A stretch of 64,000 bases of DNA, taken from positions 157,501 to 221,500 of the forward strand of contig JAXCGZ010017006.1 of assembly GCA_037179515.1 (NCBI GenBank), in the 5' to 3' direction. Below, piece after piece: positions 12,886 to 25,290 of this stretch; within the stretch, counting starts at the first letter, position 1; each line of letters begins with the position of its first letter. A program made the translations under genes and the position numbers. Source of the stretch: Halocaridina rubra. Taxonomy: Eukaryota > Arthropoda > Malacostraca > Decapoda > Atyidae. The notes under the pieces are model-generated. The model had not been told where the DNA came from, did no database searches, and saw only the letters and a list, made by a program, of their open reading frames with translations.

Positions 12886-13776
12886 TTTTATGTTCTCCCT
12901 CTCACAGAATAGAGAAAGAGAAAAAAAAGAGAAAAACTTTTATTTAAGCTTCACACAGAATTTTTATATCTCCATATAAGTGCTATTTAGTGACTCAATT
13001 TATCTCTTTTCTGGTAACACACATCTTAACTTAAAAACTTGACCATGGTAATTTAAGGATAAAAAGAAAAAGAAAAAACAATGCAACAAAACAAAAGTCA
13101 AACCTGAAGGAAAATTCGAATTTGTGTCTGAGGAGGCACCCACCTGTTTCTGCTATATATTCTTCCTAACTGATAAACTCACTTGCTAACCAAGATATGT
13201 TATCACAGGATTAGACTTTACATTTAACTCAATATATATGCAAAATAAAAAAAATAGTAAAAGAGAAAGCTAAAAGAAAAACAAAAAAATGAAGAAAATA
13301 AGACAGCTGTACTACTTGGCAACTTAACCCAGTACTGTTGACAGGTGGATATTTTTTTTTTTTTTAATTATTAAATTTTTTCGTGTATCAAACTAACTAA
13401 CAAGTTAATATAAATGGGAAGGATACTGATTTTAACAATATATGGAACCTCAGGATCAGGTAAACAGCTTAAGAGCTTTCCCCAGTTTACACAAAAAATT
13501 AGGTAATGTGATGTGATGGCTTCACCTCTGGCAACTCTTCTAAATTTCCTTCAAGGCAGAACTGGACAGCAGCTTCTCTCTCCCCTCACGAAAATGTTCT
13601 CAATTTTTTTCCTTTAATATTTTGGACAGTCTCGTCATACAACAAATATAAGTTTTGTACTCACAATACTCTGCAGGATTTCAGATTTATGGAAATTATG
13701 GTAAAGTTTTCCAGTAAGCACTTAGTCACTCAAAAATACAAGTAAAAATTTAAGAGAAGCAGTTGCGTGGCCCAGG
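12886..13776 (-). other. 5' UTR of D1
   Basis: A non-coding leader of about 890 bp upstream of ORF1, AT-rich with A-runs. The 5' end is placed at 'cctgggccacgcaactgc' (complement of about 13776-13759) because the adjoining sequence is TG-rich and then the tail of D2. Non-LTR elements usually carry an internal promoter here; none can be named from sequence alone. Confidence 0.5.
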
Positions 13777-13791
13777 TATGTGTGTATGTGT
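13777..13791. repeat. (TG/TATG) spacer between D1 and D2
   Basis: Fifteen bases of imperfect TG repeat separate the 5' end of D1 from the 3' tail of D2, in keeping with insertion of D1 into the (AC)n at the end of D2, or the reverse order. Confidence 0.6.
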
Positions 13792-14952
13792 GATTACCTA
13801 ATTGTGATTACCTAATTGTGTTTACGGGAAAGAGCCCAAAGCTCGTATCTTCCCGTCTCCTCATCGGTTCCATTTTATACTTAGTGATACTTATCATACC
13901 TGTCCTTAAAACTATGGATTGAGATGGCATTAACTACCTCCTCGCTTAGCGAATTCCAATTATCAACTACTCTTACACTGAAAAAGTATTTTCTTACATC
14001 CTGCAAAGAAGTTTTCTTACGAAGCTTCAAACTATGACCTCTAGTTCTAGAGCCAGCCATATCAAAATATCGATCCCTATCCACTTTATCATAACCATGA
14101 AGGAATTTAAAGACTGTAACCATATCCCCCCTCACTCTTGTAGCTTCGAGTGATGGTAAGTCTAATTCCCTCAGCCTCTCATCATAACTGAGATTGTGTA
14201 TTTCTGGCACCAGTTTCGTGGCATGTCTTTGAACTTTTTCAAGCTTAGCTATGTGCTTTTTCAAGTGCGGATTCCAAAAGGGGGCTGCATATTCGAGTTT
14301 TGTCCTCACATAGGTAACATAAATATTTCTGAACATTTCATTGTCCATGTGCCTGAAGGCTACCCTTACATTTGATAAGAATGCATATGCTGCCCTTACT
14401 ATGCCATTTATATGTATTTCTGGAGACAAATCTGCCAGTATGTTTACTCCTAGATCTCTCTCATTTTCTTTCTCTTGAAGTTGTACTCCAGCCACCGAGT
14501 AGTCAAGCTTGGGCCTTCTTGCACTTGTACCCATTCTCATTACCTTACATTTTGAAGTATTGAGTTTCATTAGCCACTTTTCTGACCACTCATGCAGATT
14601 ATTTGGAAATAAAGTCTTATTATTATTATTATTATTATCCTGAAGTTCTCTACCATTGTTCTCGTTTTTTACTTTCTTCACAATCTTTGCATCACCTGCA
14701 AACATATTCATGAATGAATTTACAGACTCTGGTAGGTCATTTACATATACAAGGAACAAAAGTGACCCTAAAACTGAACCCTGTGGAACTCCACTACTAA
14801 CTCTTCTCCATTCAGACACTGAGTGTCTTACTCTAACCCTCTGTTCCCTTCCTTCTAAGTAAGTTTTTATCCATTCCAAAACATTTCCACCTATTCTAGC
14901 CATTGATTGCAGCTTCCTAATAAGTCTCCCATGTGGAACAGTGTCAAACGCT
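13792..14952 (-). mobile_element. D2: 5'-truncated family D copy
   Basis: Minus strand, truncated within RT at the 'AFDTVPHGRL' block; 3' UTR and 14-bp tail repeats as in D1. At about 14605-14639, thirty-odd bases replace nine bases of the ORF. The inserted stretch, '(A)AATAAAGTCTTATTATTATT' read on the plus strand, resembles the tail of another retroposon. The frame is preserved. Confidence 0.88.
13881..14952 (-). CDS. Family D reverse transcriptase, C-terminal fragment (D2)
   Basis: The frame is open from the truncation point to 'DRYDKYH' (stop at 13881), with no nonsense codon, about 355 residues. It holds 'GVPQGSVLGSLLF', but the catalytic motif reads 'FAGDAKI' instead of FADD, so the second catalytic Asp pair is lost. 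A run of six Asn plus 'KTLFP' (from the AAT-rich insertion) sits in the thumb region where D1 has 'QEDLNN'. The break-point start and the D-to-G change make activity unlikely. The Met at 14903 is internal. Confidence 0.85.
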
Positions 14953-15324
14953 GTTCTCTATCGTAGAAAGAGTCAATCATTAGAGCAATATATAAATATA
15001 CTTAAAAGGTAACGTATAGACTACATGAGTGGCCATAAAGCAAAATTTTCACTTGATCATGTGAAAATTATGAAAGAGACCGTAGAGGCATATGTCATTC
15101 CCCAGTTGGTAAAATAATATATGGAATTCTTTCTTAAGATCTGTTTTCAAGTTCATATGGGGTCGCTGTTTCGCAGCCGGATGCCCTTCCTGACATCAAC
15201 CCTTTATAATATTCTGGGCTTGAGACCAGCAACGAATGGCGCTGATGTTGTCCCTCGGTGGCTAGATTTACAGAAACATGCATGCATGTGCTCTTCTGTC
15301 AATCTAAACCTATGTTCCGATTTT
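14953..15324. other. Spacer with a SINE-B-like core motif
   Basis: Mostly featureless. At about 15178 'cggatgcccttcctgacatc' resembles the core motif seen in the SINE-B copies (15410, 27030, 50690), so an older SINE relic may cover 15150-15260. Confidence 0.35.
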
Positions 15325-15515
15325 ACGTCACGGACTCCCTTCTCTACCAGGGGCTAGGACGGCTACCTTCTTGCGAAGGACTTGTTTTGGCACATGTAAT
15401 CGTTACCCTGACGGCATGCCCTTGCTAACCTCAGATCGTGGCGGGGTGCGAACCCTCGACCTGACGCCTCAGAGTCGCGGACGCTGCCGATTGAGTCACG
15501 GTGACTACTTGTCAA
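15325..15515 (-). repeat. tRNA-derived SINE-B, copy 1
   Basis: Nearly the same sequence occurs at 50585-50782. On the minus strand it starts with 'gtcaccgtgactcaatcgg', an A-box region, then 'tcgagggttcgcaccccgcc' with a B-box 'ggttcgcacccc'. The body contains 'ggcatgccctt' and 'gcgaaggacttgttttgg' on the plus strand. The end lies near 'ttttacgtca' at 15323. Confidence 0.6.
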
Positions 15516-15619
15516 TCTAAACCTATAAATAAGTTTATTATATATCTAGAGCTTTTTTTCGACTTAAACACAATGGACCAGGACAGCTGGGAGTTAAAGT
15601 TTTCTTTCATGAACTGATC

Positions 15620-15905
15620 TCCAAAGCCTACATCAACACTGAATATTCGGGCTTATTCGTCATTCATATCTTATTATCCCATCACGTCTAACAAGTCACA
15701 ACACTCCCCATCTCTGTTTCTTTTCTCTTTGTTTCTCATCATTATTATAGGGCCTCATTACTCTGACCATACATTCACCCTGTCTCTTCTTATTATTTAT
15801 CATTCTCTTATCTCTTCCTTGTCCTGAAGCTGCTTCTTCTTCTTAAATGTTTCCTTGCGGTCCGGGCCCGATGAGGAAAAGTTTCTTTGCCCATCTCATT
15901 ATTGC
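15620..15905 (+). repeat. Unclassified interspersed repeat, copy 2
   Basis: Similar to 153-355 in several ordered blocks ('catcaacactgaatattc', 'caagtcacaacactcc', 'gggcccgatgagga'). It is longer than copy 1 because of a T/C-rich segment (15720-15860). No function can be suggested. Confidence 0.4.
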
Positions 15906-16139
15906 GCAAGTAAAATAATCTTTATCTCGGTTTCATGTTCTTTATGTATTTTTTCACAGGATCCGCCTTTGTCCTTACGTCATACGGGTTCTGAGAAGCA
16001 GAAAATTAGGTAAGTTAATATAATATTTTTACTAAATTGTAATTATTCTTTCACACTCTTACACAATTCTTTTCCTTTTTTTTTGGATAATGTATGAGTC
16101 CGAACACTTGTGCTAATGTACAAGAGATCGCTTATGAAA

Positions 16140-16315
16140 GTGTTCACATATAAAAACACTCACAAATACACGCTCACGCACATCCATGCGCACGGACGTA
16201 CGCACAAACAGCCACACAGTCACTCGTACGCATGCAAGTGCACAATACACAAATTCACATTTACAAATAGACACACATACAAACGCACGTACGCTTAAAC
16301 AAACACACACTCATC
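16140..16315. repeat. Degenerate (CA)n-rich region
   Basis: A run of 'cacacg', 'cacaaa' and 'cgcac' motifs that looks like a decayed (CA)n tract. The open frames on both strands are translations of this low-complexity sequence. Confidence 0.6.
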
Positions 16316-16380
16316 AGAACTATTACATATAGTGGAAAATATGAGTAGCTAAACTTGCTTAAATTTAATTACTTGATACA

Positions 16381-16925
16381 ATATATCTGTCTTATTATTA
16401 TACATAGTGATGTTAATAATAACAATCATAACAGAATATTATTTAGATTTATTCAACACAACCATGGAACCAGAGGTAACAATATAAATTTGATATGTCC
16501 ACAGCCGAGAACAACCTTGTACAAATTTTTTATTCACTGTTTTGGCCCAAAATGTTGGAATGCATTACCAGAAGACTTAAAAACAATAACTGGCATAACA
16601 TTATTTAAAAAGAAACTCAAACAGCATTTATTTACTAGGCAAAATCAAGCAGCTGTTGATTAATAATATAATACAGTATTGGTGCATCATTATGTCCAGG
16701 TTAAGGTCAGGCTACTGTTTTGTTTTATTGCAAGATAAGTATGAGATGGCTATATTGGAGCTTTTGTTAACTATTGCCGTCATACTTTAAATTATGTGAA
16801 ATGTATATTAAACTGCCTGCCAAGGAGCTCTTGCTCAGCAGACTAGTGCCTCTGAATATAAAGTACATATTTATTTCTGTATATATTCTGAATATTTGGC
16901 AATAAAATCTATGACTATGACTAAT
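16381..16925 (+). mobile_element. Element E: short 3' end of a non-LTR retrotransposon
   Basis: The last about 65 codons of an RT ORF are followed by a 250-bp 3' UTR, 'aataaaatctatgactatga' near 16902, and a short (ATGACT)n-type tail. The 5' edge is uncertain because of AT-rich sequence. This family is not seen elsewhere in the window. Confidence 0.65.
16440..16663 (+). pseudogene. RT C-terminal fragment of element E
   Basis: The residues 'HNHGTRGNNINLICPQPRTT' and 'KCWNALPEDLK' ... 'LFKKKLKQHLF' match the C-terminal block (TR..., WN.LP..., FK..LK) shared by many CR1/Jockey-group ORF2 proteins. There is no catalytic domain because the copy is truncated. The stop after 'NQAAVD' (16661-16663) is probably the natural end. 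Confidence 0.65.
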
Positions 16926-17314
16926 AGACACATTCATGCGCACCTGTGCACACCCATGTTCACAATTATATATAAATGATAAATGTTAAAGGTTTATATT
17001 GGATCACAATGACACACGCACTATTTAAAAGCCAACATTGAAAAAATCTGAGTTAAAGACATAAAGTAAATGCAAAGAATAGAGGCAATATGTGTCGAAT
17101 TTGTACAATGAATAATGAAAAATCGGCAAACACAGGCAACGGTATCCCCTCAAAAAATCATAAAAATGAAAAAAAGAAAAAAAAGAGTGGGCTGAAAGCT
17201 TTGTGCACCCAAAATACAATTTCCTTTTGCAATCCAATCATTTCCAGACTTATTGACGGCTGTATTGAATTATTGTTTCGCAAAAAGAAAAGGTTTCTCA
17301 ACCCCTCTCTTAAA

Positions 17315-17320
<6 letters not shown>
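16926..17320. other. No feature recognised
   Basis: A-rich spacer before the (GA)n tract. Confidence 0.4.

Positions 17321-17396
<76 letters not shown>
17321..17396. repeat. (GA)n microsatellite
   Basis: About 76 bp of uninterrupted AG. Confidence 0.97.
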
Positions 17397-17398
<2 letters not shown>

Positions 17399-17572
17399 AC
17401 AAACAAACATCTCTTATTGTGTTCTCTTTGAAGTATGCCGACACCGGCTCTTTGAGAGAATATAAAAAAATGAGTAATTTTTGTCTACCAGGTTACTCCT
17501 TGTATAACTACTAGAAACATTGGTTATTGATTATGATGTCTAAACTATATTTGGTGAAAAACAGTTGTTTAT

Positions 17573-17685
<113 letters not shown>

Positions 17686-17699
17686 TATGTGTGTTATAT

Positions 17700-18030
17700 T
17701 TAGTTACCATTCTGATGGGAGTCGACCTAGTTTGGTGTTGAGGGATAAAGGAAGAATTCCCTTTCACTCCTCGTTGAGGGATCGAATTGGTGTACTTCAG
17801 GCTCGTCTACTTTCCAACTTGCGCGCTCTATCATGTGCAACCTCGTCCACCTTATCTCTAACTACGTATTTCAGAAAAATAGGATGATCCGGTTTTAAGT
17901 CATGGACTCTTTTCTATTTAAGGCCTAGGAAGATGCCTTTTTACGAAGGGCTTTGATATTGGCGAATATCCTTTCTAACCTAGCATGAAAGTGGTGCGTT
18001 ACCACCCGGCTACGGCGGTGGCTTATGTCA
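17700..18030 (-). repeat. SINE-B relic, copy 2
   Basis: The stretch 17895-18000 follows SINE-B in order: 'aagtcatggactc', 'ggcctaggaagatgcctttt', 'acgaagggcttt', 'atcctttctaacct'. The tRNA end near 18005-18030 is too decayed to show a good B-box. The preceding 200 bp has a similar AT/GC mosaic and may be part of the same insertion. Confidence 0.4.
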
Positions 18031-18277
18031 GAATAAAAGTATATTTTATATCATCTGTCATGAGGTACAACACTACTCTTGCCTTCATCATCCCAAAGCG
18101 GTTCTAGTGTAGTGAAACCGTTCGAACCACCTTTACGAGTTAGAACTGTGGACTTCTTACTGTGTGATTTCATCATTAAATATTTTATATTGACTCACAC
18201 GAAAGACGCCAGTCTCCTCTTCATATCATACTCATGTGATTCTGGCGTAGAGGAATTGTACAAGCCACTTCAGTGAT

Positions 18278-18512
18278 ATGAATCGGGACGCAGTGGCTAA
18301 AGAACCCTACTCGGGATGTGACAGACTCGCGATTAAGCCTAAAGCGGGGCGATGGAAAGGGCATCCAACCTTAATTCCCCAGCTGAAACTTGTCTACGTC
18401 CGCCCCCATTATGATGATGAATTGAGACACGTGGAACGGCAAACAACAACAACAAAAACAACAACAACAACTAGAAAAGCGACAGCAACAACAACAACAA
18501 CAACAATTTCAT
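18278..18512 (+). repeat. SINE-like element with (CAA)n tail
   Basis: It begins with an A-box-like 'gggacgcagtggctaaagaa', has a 'gatggaaagggcatcc' core like that in SINE-B (opposite strand), and ends with a tail of CAA/AAC triplets (about 18438-18510). A tail of triplet repeats at the 3' side supports retroposition. The B-box is too degenerate to name the parental tRNA. Confidence 0.45.
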
Positions 18513-18880
18513 TGTTGGAATCAAGCCTTTGATTCCACTAAAATAGTGAAGGTTTCCTTTCACAATTGGTTGAATTTCACTAAGCAAATACTTCAAGGTA
18601 GTAACACGTAATTCTTCTCAGAGGAAACATGTGTATATTTGGTCGCTCTTGATATTCCTGCCATCATTTGTTCTTGAAAAATATCCTAATGTGTTAATAC
18701 AACTCACTCATGGTAACCTCTGTGTTTTAAAATCCAAATTAATTTACAGTCACTTTACTCTGTACTTAAATTAAAATTTTGTTATTCTGGAAACTTTTTG
18801 ATTTTTTTTTTAAAGTTCTGTAGGTAAATGCGTATTTTATATTTCACGGTAAAAATTGTTCTGTCTTTAAAATTGATTTC
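18513..18880. other. No feature recognised
   Basis: AT-rich spacer preceding the (ATT)n tract. Confidence 0.4.
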
Positions 18881-19099
<219 letters not shown>

Positions 19100-19102
<3 letters not shown>

Positions 19103-19469
19103 GCAACTTATCAAATTACTCTTAGCTTAATATATATCATTACAACTCATAATATAATTCTCTGATATTTTTGTTATATACTTTCCTCTCTTCAACATTC
19201 GGTTAATATGTGTTATTTTTTACAATTTCGATCCCCTCCTCTCTACACAATGGATAATGAAAATGTTTTGCCCCAACCTCATTGTTTCCATTTTCAAATT
19301 AATTATTTTATGTGACGGTGTCCCTTTTGACTTATTTCCTCTATAAAGAGAGAGCTTATGAAAATGCTGTTGCAACATTGACCTCACATATCAAATGGCA
19401 TTCTAAGTTACCCAGTGGATTTACACTGACGATATCATGAACGAGCTATCTTCTCTTTCCTTATTATAT
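19100..19469. other. No feature recognised
   Basis: AT-rich spacer without structure visible by eye. Confidence 0.4.
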
Positions 19470-20010
19470 GTAAGTGGCTCTGATAAAGAGAAGCTGTTCT
19501 CACCAAACTCTTGGAAATCGAACTCGACACCACCTGAGTGGTAGCCAAGTTCAATATCTTTTGAGTTATGATAAAGAGAAGCTGTGCAAGGCATCTTAGG
19601 GGAACCGTATTCCTGAGTTGGAACTAGGTGTAAAATGTGTATTTACTGTCCCTTGATAAAGAGAAACTGTTTTACACATCCCTGGAGAGTAGAATTCTGC
19701 TAATCTAACCTTTGGGAGTAAAACTTTGGACCTCCTGAGTGGGAGCTAGGAACTTTCTCCACGGATCTTCAGTAAAGCTGCATTAAGCCAACCTTTGGAG
19801 TTGAATTAGGCACCTACTAAGTGGGAGCCAGATGCCATATCTAATAAGTCTTGATAATGGAAAACTGTACTAAGTCAGCCATTGATAATCGAACTCAGAA
19901 TCTCCTTAGTAGGAACAAGGCTCTATATCCAGAGATCTACTTTAAACAAAGCCTGCCAATACAGCTGTCAAGCACTGGAATCAGGCAGAGAGCTTGTGGT
20001 GGTCCCAGAT
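19470..20010. repeat. Degenerate tandem repeat, about five units of 75-130 bp
   Basis: Two motifs alternate. The first is 'gataaagagaagctgt', at about 19481, 19571 and 19656, and as weaker versions near 19770 and 19854. The second is 'cctgagtggtagcca' or close variants near 19533, 19613, 19733, 19812 and 19902. Between them recurs a 'gaactc/gaatt' element. The units are strongly diverged, so this is an old tandem duplication, possibly of a tRNA-like SINE segment. Confidence 0.5.
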
Positions 20011-20276
20011 CGGATTTCGAGAGATATTCTGTGTAGCGGATCTCCCATTCAGAATGCTTTTACCTTTTGTGGGTTTCTGGTTTTATTTTTTTCATTTGTT
20101 TTTATTCGGGATTTGTTATTCGAGTCCAGTGAGCCTTTGAATGCCTGTGTTTCTGCATGGAAAAGTGGGTTATATGTGTGCTGTTTTATCTATTTTTATT
20201 TTATGTACGTTTGTGAGTATGCTTGACTGCATGTGCGTGAGTAGGCGTGGATAAGGAATGTATTCAATTGAATATT

Positions 20277-20439
<163 letters not shown>

Positions 20440-20514
20440 TATTTGTGTTAAAAGTACTTAGTCAGTTGAATATACTTTTGCAATCACAGAGACTTGGTGT
20501 ACCATTATGTGTTA

Positions 20515-20660
20515 CAATTAGTCCCCATTCGAATAGGGGTGAGTACAGACATGCTAGACTGGAGGACTAAGCTTGATTGCTCTTCCTAACACTCTGCTGT
20601 GGGACTGAATTCGCGTTAGTCGCTTTCCAGTTCGCGCACTCTTACCACTGAGCTACCCAA
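20515..20660 (-). repeat. tRNA-derived SINE-C, copy 2
   Basis: The minus strand opens with 'gggtagctcagtggtaagag', a good A-box/D-arm, and has 'gcgaattcagtccc' as a decayed B-box about 40 bp later. The body ends in 'cccctattcgaatgggg', which is complementary to the plus-strand 'ccccattcgaatagggg' near 20522, a small palindrome. Same family as 925-1070. Confidence 0.55.
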
Positions 20661-21127
20661 AAGATTGGTACATAACAAAATATTGTTTGAGGTTTCCTAA
20701 GTCGCGTTGAAATATAAAAAAGTCATGATTCAAGAGAAGGTCCTCATTTCGAGTCCTTCACCTTTTGAAAGAGGAAAAATTTGACTGACCTTCTCTCAAT
20801 GGCACACACATAAGTGCACACAGGCGCATACTTACACACCAAGCCACTACACAAAATTATGATATAGAAAGAACAATGTATTCGCCAACAATGCAAGCCA
20901 TATTTCAGAGTGCATAAACAAAAGAAAGAAAAAAAATGTGTGCACTAAAAGTGTGGAATATGCGAACGAAAAAAAAAACAAGTGTAAATATGAAAAGAAA
21001 ATTATAGTAAAAATATATTGAAGATAAAAAAAAATCTCAACAAAGGGTAGAGAACGCTCGACTTATTCTCTGAGAGCTTCCATTATGTGTCATGCATAGA
21101 GCGTCCTAGTGTAAAATGTGCATGGAA

Positions 21128-21128
<1 letters not shown>
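20661..21128. other. No feature recognised
   Basis: A-rich spacer with several poly-A runs; no frame or box pair. Confidence 0.4.
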
Positions 21129-21217
<89 letters not shown>

Positions 21218-21247
21218 CTCTCTCTCCTCTTTCTCTCTCTCTCTCTC
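21129..21247. repeat. (CT)n microsatellite
   Basis: About 120 bp of CT with a few T/C interruptions towards the 3' end. It faces a (GA)n tract 100 bp downstream. Confidence 0.97.
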
Positions 21248-21342
21248 AACAATAATATAAAGAAAAATGTGACAGATAAATGGGGTGTACACGATAACCC
21301 TCTTATACTTCCTGAGATCTTTGTATTCATTTCAGTAAAGTG

Positions 21343-22102
<760 letters not shown>

Positions 22103-22447
22103 CCTTATTCCCCCTTGTAAGGGGGGGGCGAGCCAGAAACGTGCATTCACCACGATCCACACACACCTCCACCACTCCTCTCAGCTCTTTGGGTAGAAAG
22201 GGTTGCCACGTCTCCCCCTTTCCCCCCTGATTGGGTAACCTACAAGGTAGGCAGACAAGGATAATCTAAAATCAGGCTGGGCAGCCGCATCTGGTTTACC
22301 ACAACCGCTTCATCACATGGCAACTCCCCTCACACCCGTCCACCACATTTCAAACGATCTATCAGGTGCGAGAAATCCCTTTGGGCCGCATCATATATAC
22401 ACAATCTTCCTCCACTCATTCCTATCTCTTGCATACACTCTTCCCTG

Positions 22448-23800
22448 TTACACTGACATTGCATGTGCATTCAGTGCTCTTTTCACACCATCCACCCATC
22501 TCATTCTAGGTCTTTCTCTTGACCTAACTCCAATCACTTCTGCATTCCATACTCTCTTCACTATTTGTTCATCACTCATCCTCTCCATGTGTCCAAACCA
22601 TCTCAACACACTCTGATGTAACCTATCCGACAGCTTCTTTCCAACACCCGTTCTCTGCATTCATTCCCAAATAAATATTTCTCATTACACTTTTCAACCC
22701 ACCTAGATATTTACAAGTTCCTTCACTCTGTGATTTACCTCTACAGCCACTCGTTCACTCCTTGATACATGCGACCCTAGATACTTAAAACTCTCAATTT
22801 CTTCAAGCAATTCGCCATTCACTCCTACACTCAGTCTGCCAACATTAACACTCCTCATGCATATCATGACTTTACTTTTACCAATTTTCACCTGCAACTT
22901 CCTTCTTTCATAAACAATAATAAACTCAGTCACCAAATGATTCAATTCATTTTCAGTATCAGCCACCAGTACAGTACCATCCACAAATAGCAACTGACTC
23001 AATTTCCACCATCTTCCATCCTCACCCACTACTTCCAAGCCTCTGTCTAATACTCTTTCATTTACTTCCCTTACCACTCCATGCATATACACATTAAACA
23101 ACCATGGTGACATTGCACAACCTTGACGTAACCCAACATTCACATCAAACCAATCACTCATATCATTCCCAACTCTCACGCATGCTCTATTATTCATGTA
23201 AAGCTCTTCACCGCATTCAACGAACTTCCACTTATTCCATACAGTCGCAACACACTTCACAACCCCTCTCTATCTACCTTAATATGCGTTTTCTCTAAAT
23301 CTATAAAGGCCCAAAAAGTGCCCCTACCTTTCTCCAAGAACTTCTCACACACCTGTCATACTGCAAACACCTGATCCACACATCCTCTTCCTCTCCTGAA
23401 CCCACACTGTTCTTCCCCAATCAATTTCTCAGTACCTTTCCTAATTCTCTCAATTAACACTCTTCCATATACCTTACCAACTACACTCAACAAACTAATT
23501 CTCTTAAAACTACTACACTCATACTTATCTCCTTTCCCTTTGTAAAGTGGAGCTACACACGCACCCCTCCAATCAACTGGGACCCTCCCTTTCCTGAAAC
23601 ATACATTCAACAACCTAACCATCTATTCTACTAATGCCTCCCTACCTTTTGAGAACCATTCAGCATGACACCCATCTATCCCTGGTGCTTTACCTGCTTT
23701 CGTTGCTCTCAGTGCCAAACATACCTCCTCTTTTGTTACATCTCTATCATTCTCATCTCCTAGCATTAGCATTCTTCATTCGTTTTCCACAGCTACAATC
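22448..23800 (-). pseudogene. RTE-1 reverse transcriptase and C-terminal domain
   Basis: Blocks in order: 'WRGACVAPLYKGKGDKYEC' and 'EEQCGFRRGRGCVDQVFAV' (23622-23356), 'CEKFLEKGRGTFWAFIDLEK' (about 23350-23290), 'VNVGLRQGCAMSPWLFNVYM' and the catalytic box as 'LLFVDGTVLVAD' (23260-22703). RTE proteins have FADD here, so both Ala and the second Asp are changed. The C-terminus has 'VLRWFGHMERMSDEQIVKRV' and 'RPRMRWVDGVKRAL' (22660-22448), typical of RTE-like elements. The frame changes several times. Confidence 0.8.
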
Positions 23801-24352
23801 TCTGCTTCTCTATCATCTTCCTCATTCAGCAGATTCTTGAAATATTCAGCCCATCTCTTAATAACCTTTATTTCATCCACTAGCAATTGGCCAACTGCTG
23901 CTCTCACCCTCTCCTCCCTACCACATTCATGTTTTCTCAGTCTTTTCACTTCCTTCCAAAATATTTTTTTATTCTTTTCAAAATTCCCAGATAAAGCATC
24001 TGCCCACCCTTACTCTTGCTTCTTTATTTGCTTCCCTCACCATGTGCTTCGATAACCTCCTCTTTGCACACTACATTTCATACGTCTCTACTGTACCTTC
24101 CTGCAACTATACCTCATAAGCCCGCTTCTTTTCAGCCACTACTGCACTCATATACTTATTCCACCATTCACTACCTTTCATTTTACTTCCACCACTTAGT
24201 CTCCTTCCGCACACTGCCTCGGCACACTTCATAACTTCCACTAACTCCTCCACTTTCTCTTTCACTATATTCCACATATTTCTCACACTCACCTTATACT
24301 CACAGTCTTTCTTTTTCTTATACAATTCATTCACTTTTAGCACCTCTTTTCT

Positions 24353-25237
24353 TCACTCGCTTCTCTTCTTTCTCCATTTTCCTCCCACTCTCACTCTACT
24401 TTCCACTAAATAATGATCAGATATTCCACCACTAGCTCCTCTCAGTACATTCACAACCAGTACTCTTCGAATCACCCCCCTGTTCACCACAACATAAGCC
24501 ATTAATGCTCCGTCAGCTAATCTTTCATTATCCACTGTGATCCATGTATACTTCTGCACATCCTTCTTTTTAAATAGAGTATTAGAAATCAATATCTCTC
24601 TCTCAATACACATTTCTATCATTTTCTCTCCATTCTTATTCCTACCACGTACTTCATACTTCCCATTTACACCATCCACTGGCTCATTCCCTACTCTAGC
24701 ATTCAAATCTCCCATCAACATCACAGTCACATTCATTTCCAAGTCTTTCACACACTCGTTCAAATTAATTCAAAATTCTTCTCTCTCTTCCTCACTTCTT
24801 TCACTGCCAGGGCCATATGCGCTCACAAACGTCCAATCTCGCATCCCAGCCTCATTTTAGCCAATTTTATTCGAGAAGATACTTCCTTCCACTCTACCAC
24901 ACTTATTCATCTCTTCACTTAATAACAGAGCCACTCCCTATCTTCCTCTCCCCCTCTCAGCTCCAGACACCCTACCTACCACTCTCCCAAATGTCACCTC
25001 AACATGCCCTTTTATCTTAGTTTTGCTCAGTGCAAGTACATATATCATCTTCTTCACAAACATACTCCCTATCACCTCCCTCTTACTTTCATTTACATCA
25101 TAACCATGCACATTCAGAGAACCAATTACTAGGGGTCTGGCTGGATCTTCCCTGCCAGAATACCCCCACATCTCTTGGCTATTCGTAGGAAGTAAAATAC
25201 AGAGGAGGGGATTTCCAGTCTCCCCATTCCGCCCCAT
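24353..25237 (-). pseudogene. RTE-1 endonuclease domain
   Basis: Pieces of an APE-type endonuclease in two main open blocks. 25237-24938 has 'IGSLNVHGYDVNESKREVI' and 'ALSKTKIKGH'. 24763-24353 has 'VMLMGDLNARVGNEPV', 'YTWITVDN' and 'GISDHYLVESRV'. The catalytic Asp-x-Asn and Ser-Asp-His blocks are recognisable. Stops and frame changes lie between about 24940 and 24765. Confidence 0.75.
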
Positions 25238-25290
25238 TTAGTCGACTTTTACGACACGCAGGGGAACACGGAGGAAGTATTTTTAACCCC

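Larger units (their letters stand above)
8892..13776 (-). mobile_element. D1: near full-length CR1-like non-LTR retrotransposon
   Basis: About 4.9 kb, minus strand: a 5' UTR (13776-12886), ORF1 (12885-11980), an EN-RT ORF2 (to 8980) and a short 3' UTR. The UTR ends in two copies of a 14-bp repeat 'aattaggtaatcac' that run into (CA)n. There is no RNase H. EN plus RT, the 'RGDMVTVFK' and 'VVDNWNSLSEEVV' C-terminal blocks and a repeat-type tail instead of poly-A fit the CR1/L2 group; the exact clade is uncertain. The 5' edge lies about 15 bp from the 3' end of copy D2. In-frame TAG codons disable both ORFs. Confidence 0.88.

Noticed and set aside
16355..16663. A complete 102-residue gene
   Set aside because: Only the last about 65 residues resemble anything, namely the C-terminus of a non-LTR ORF2; the start is in AT-rich flank.
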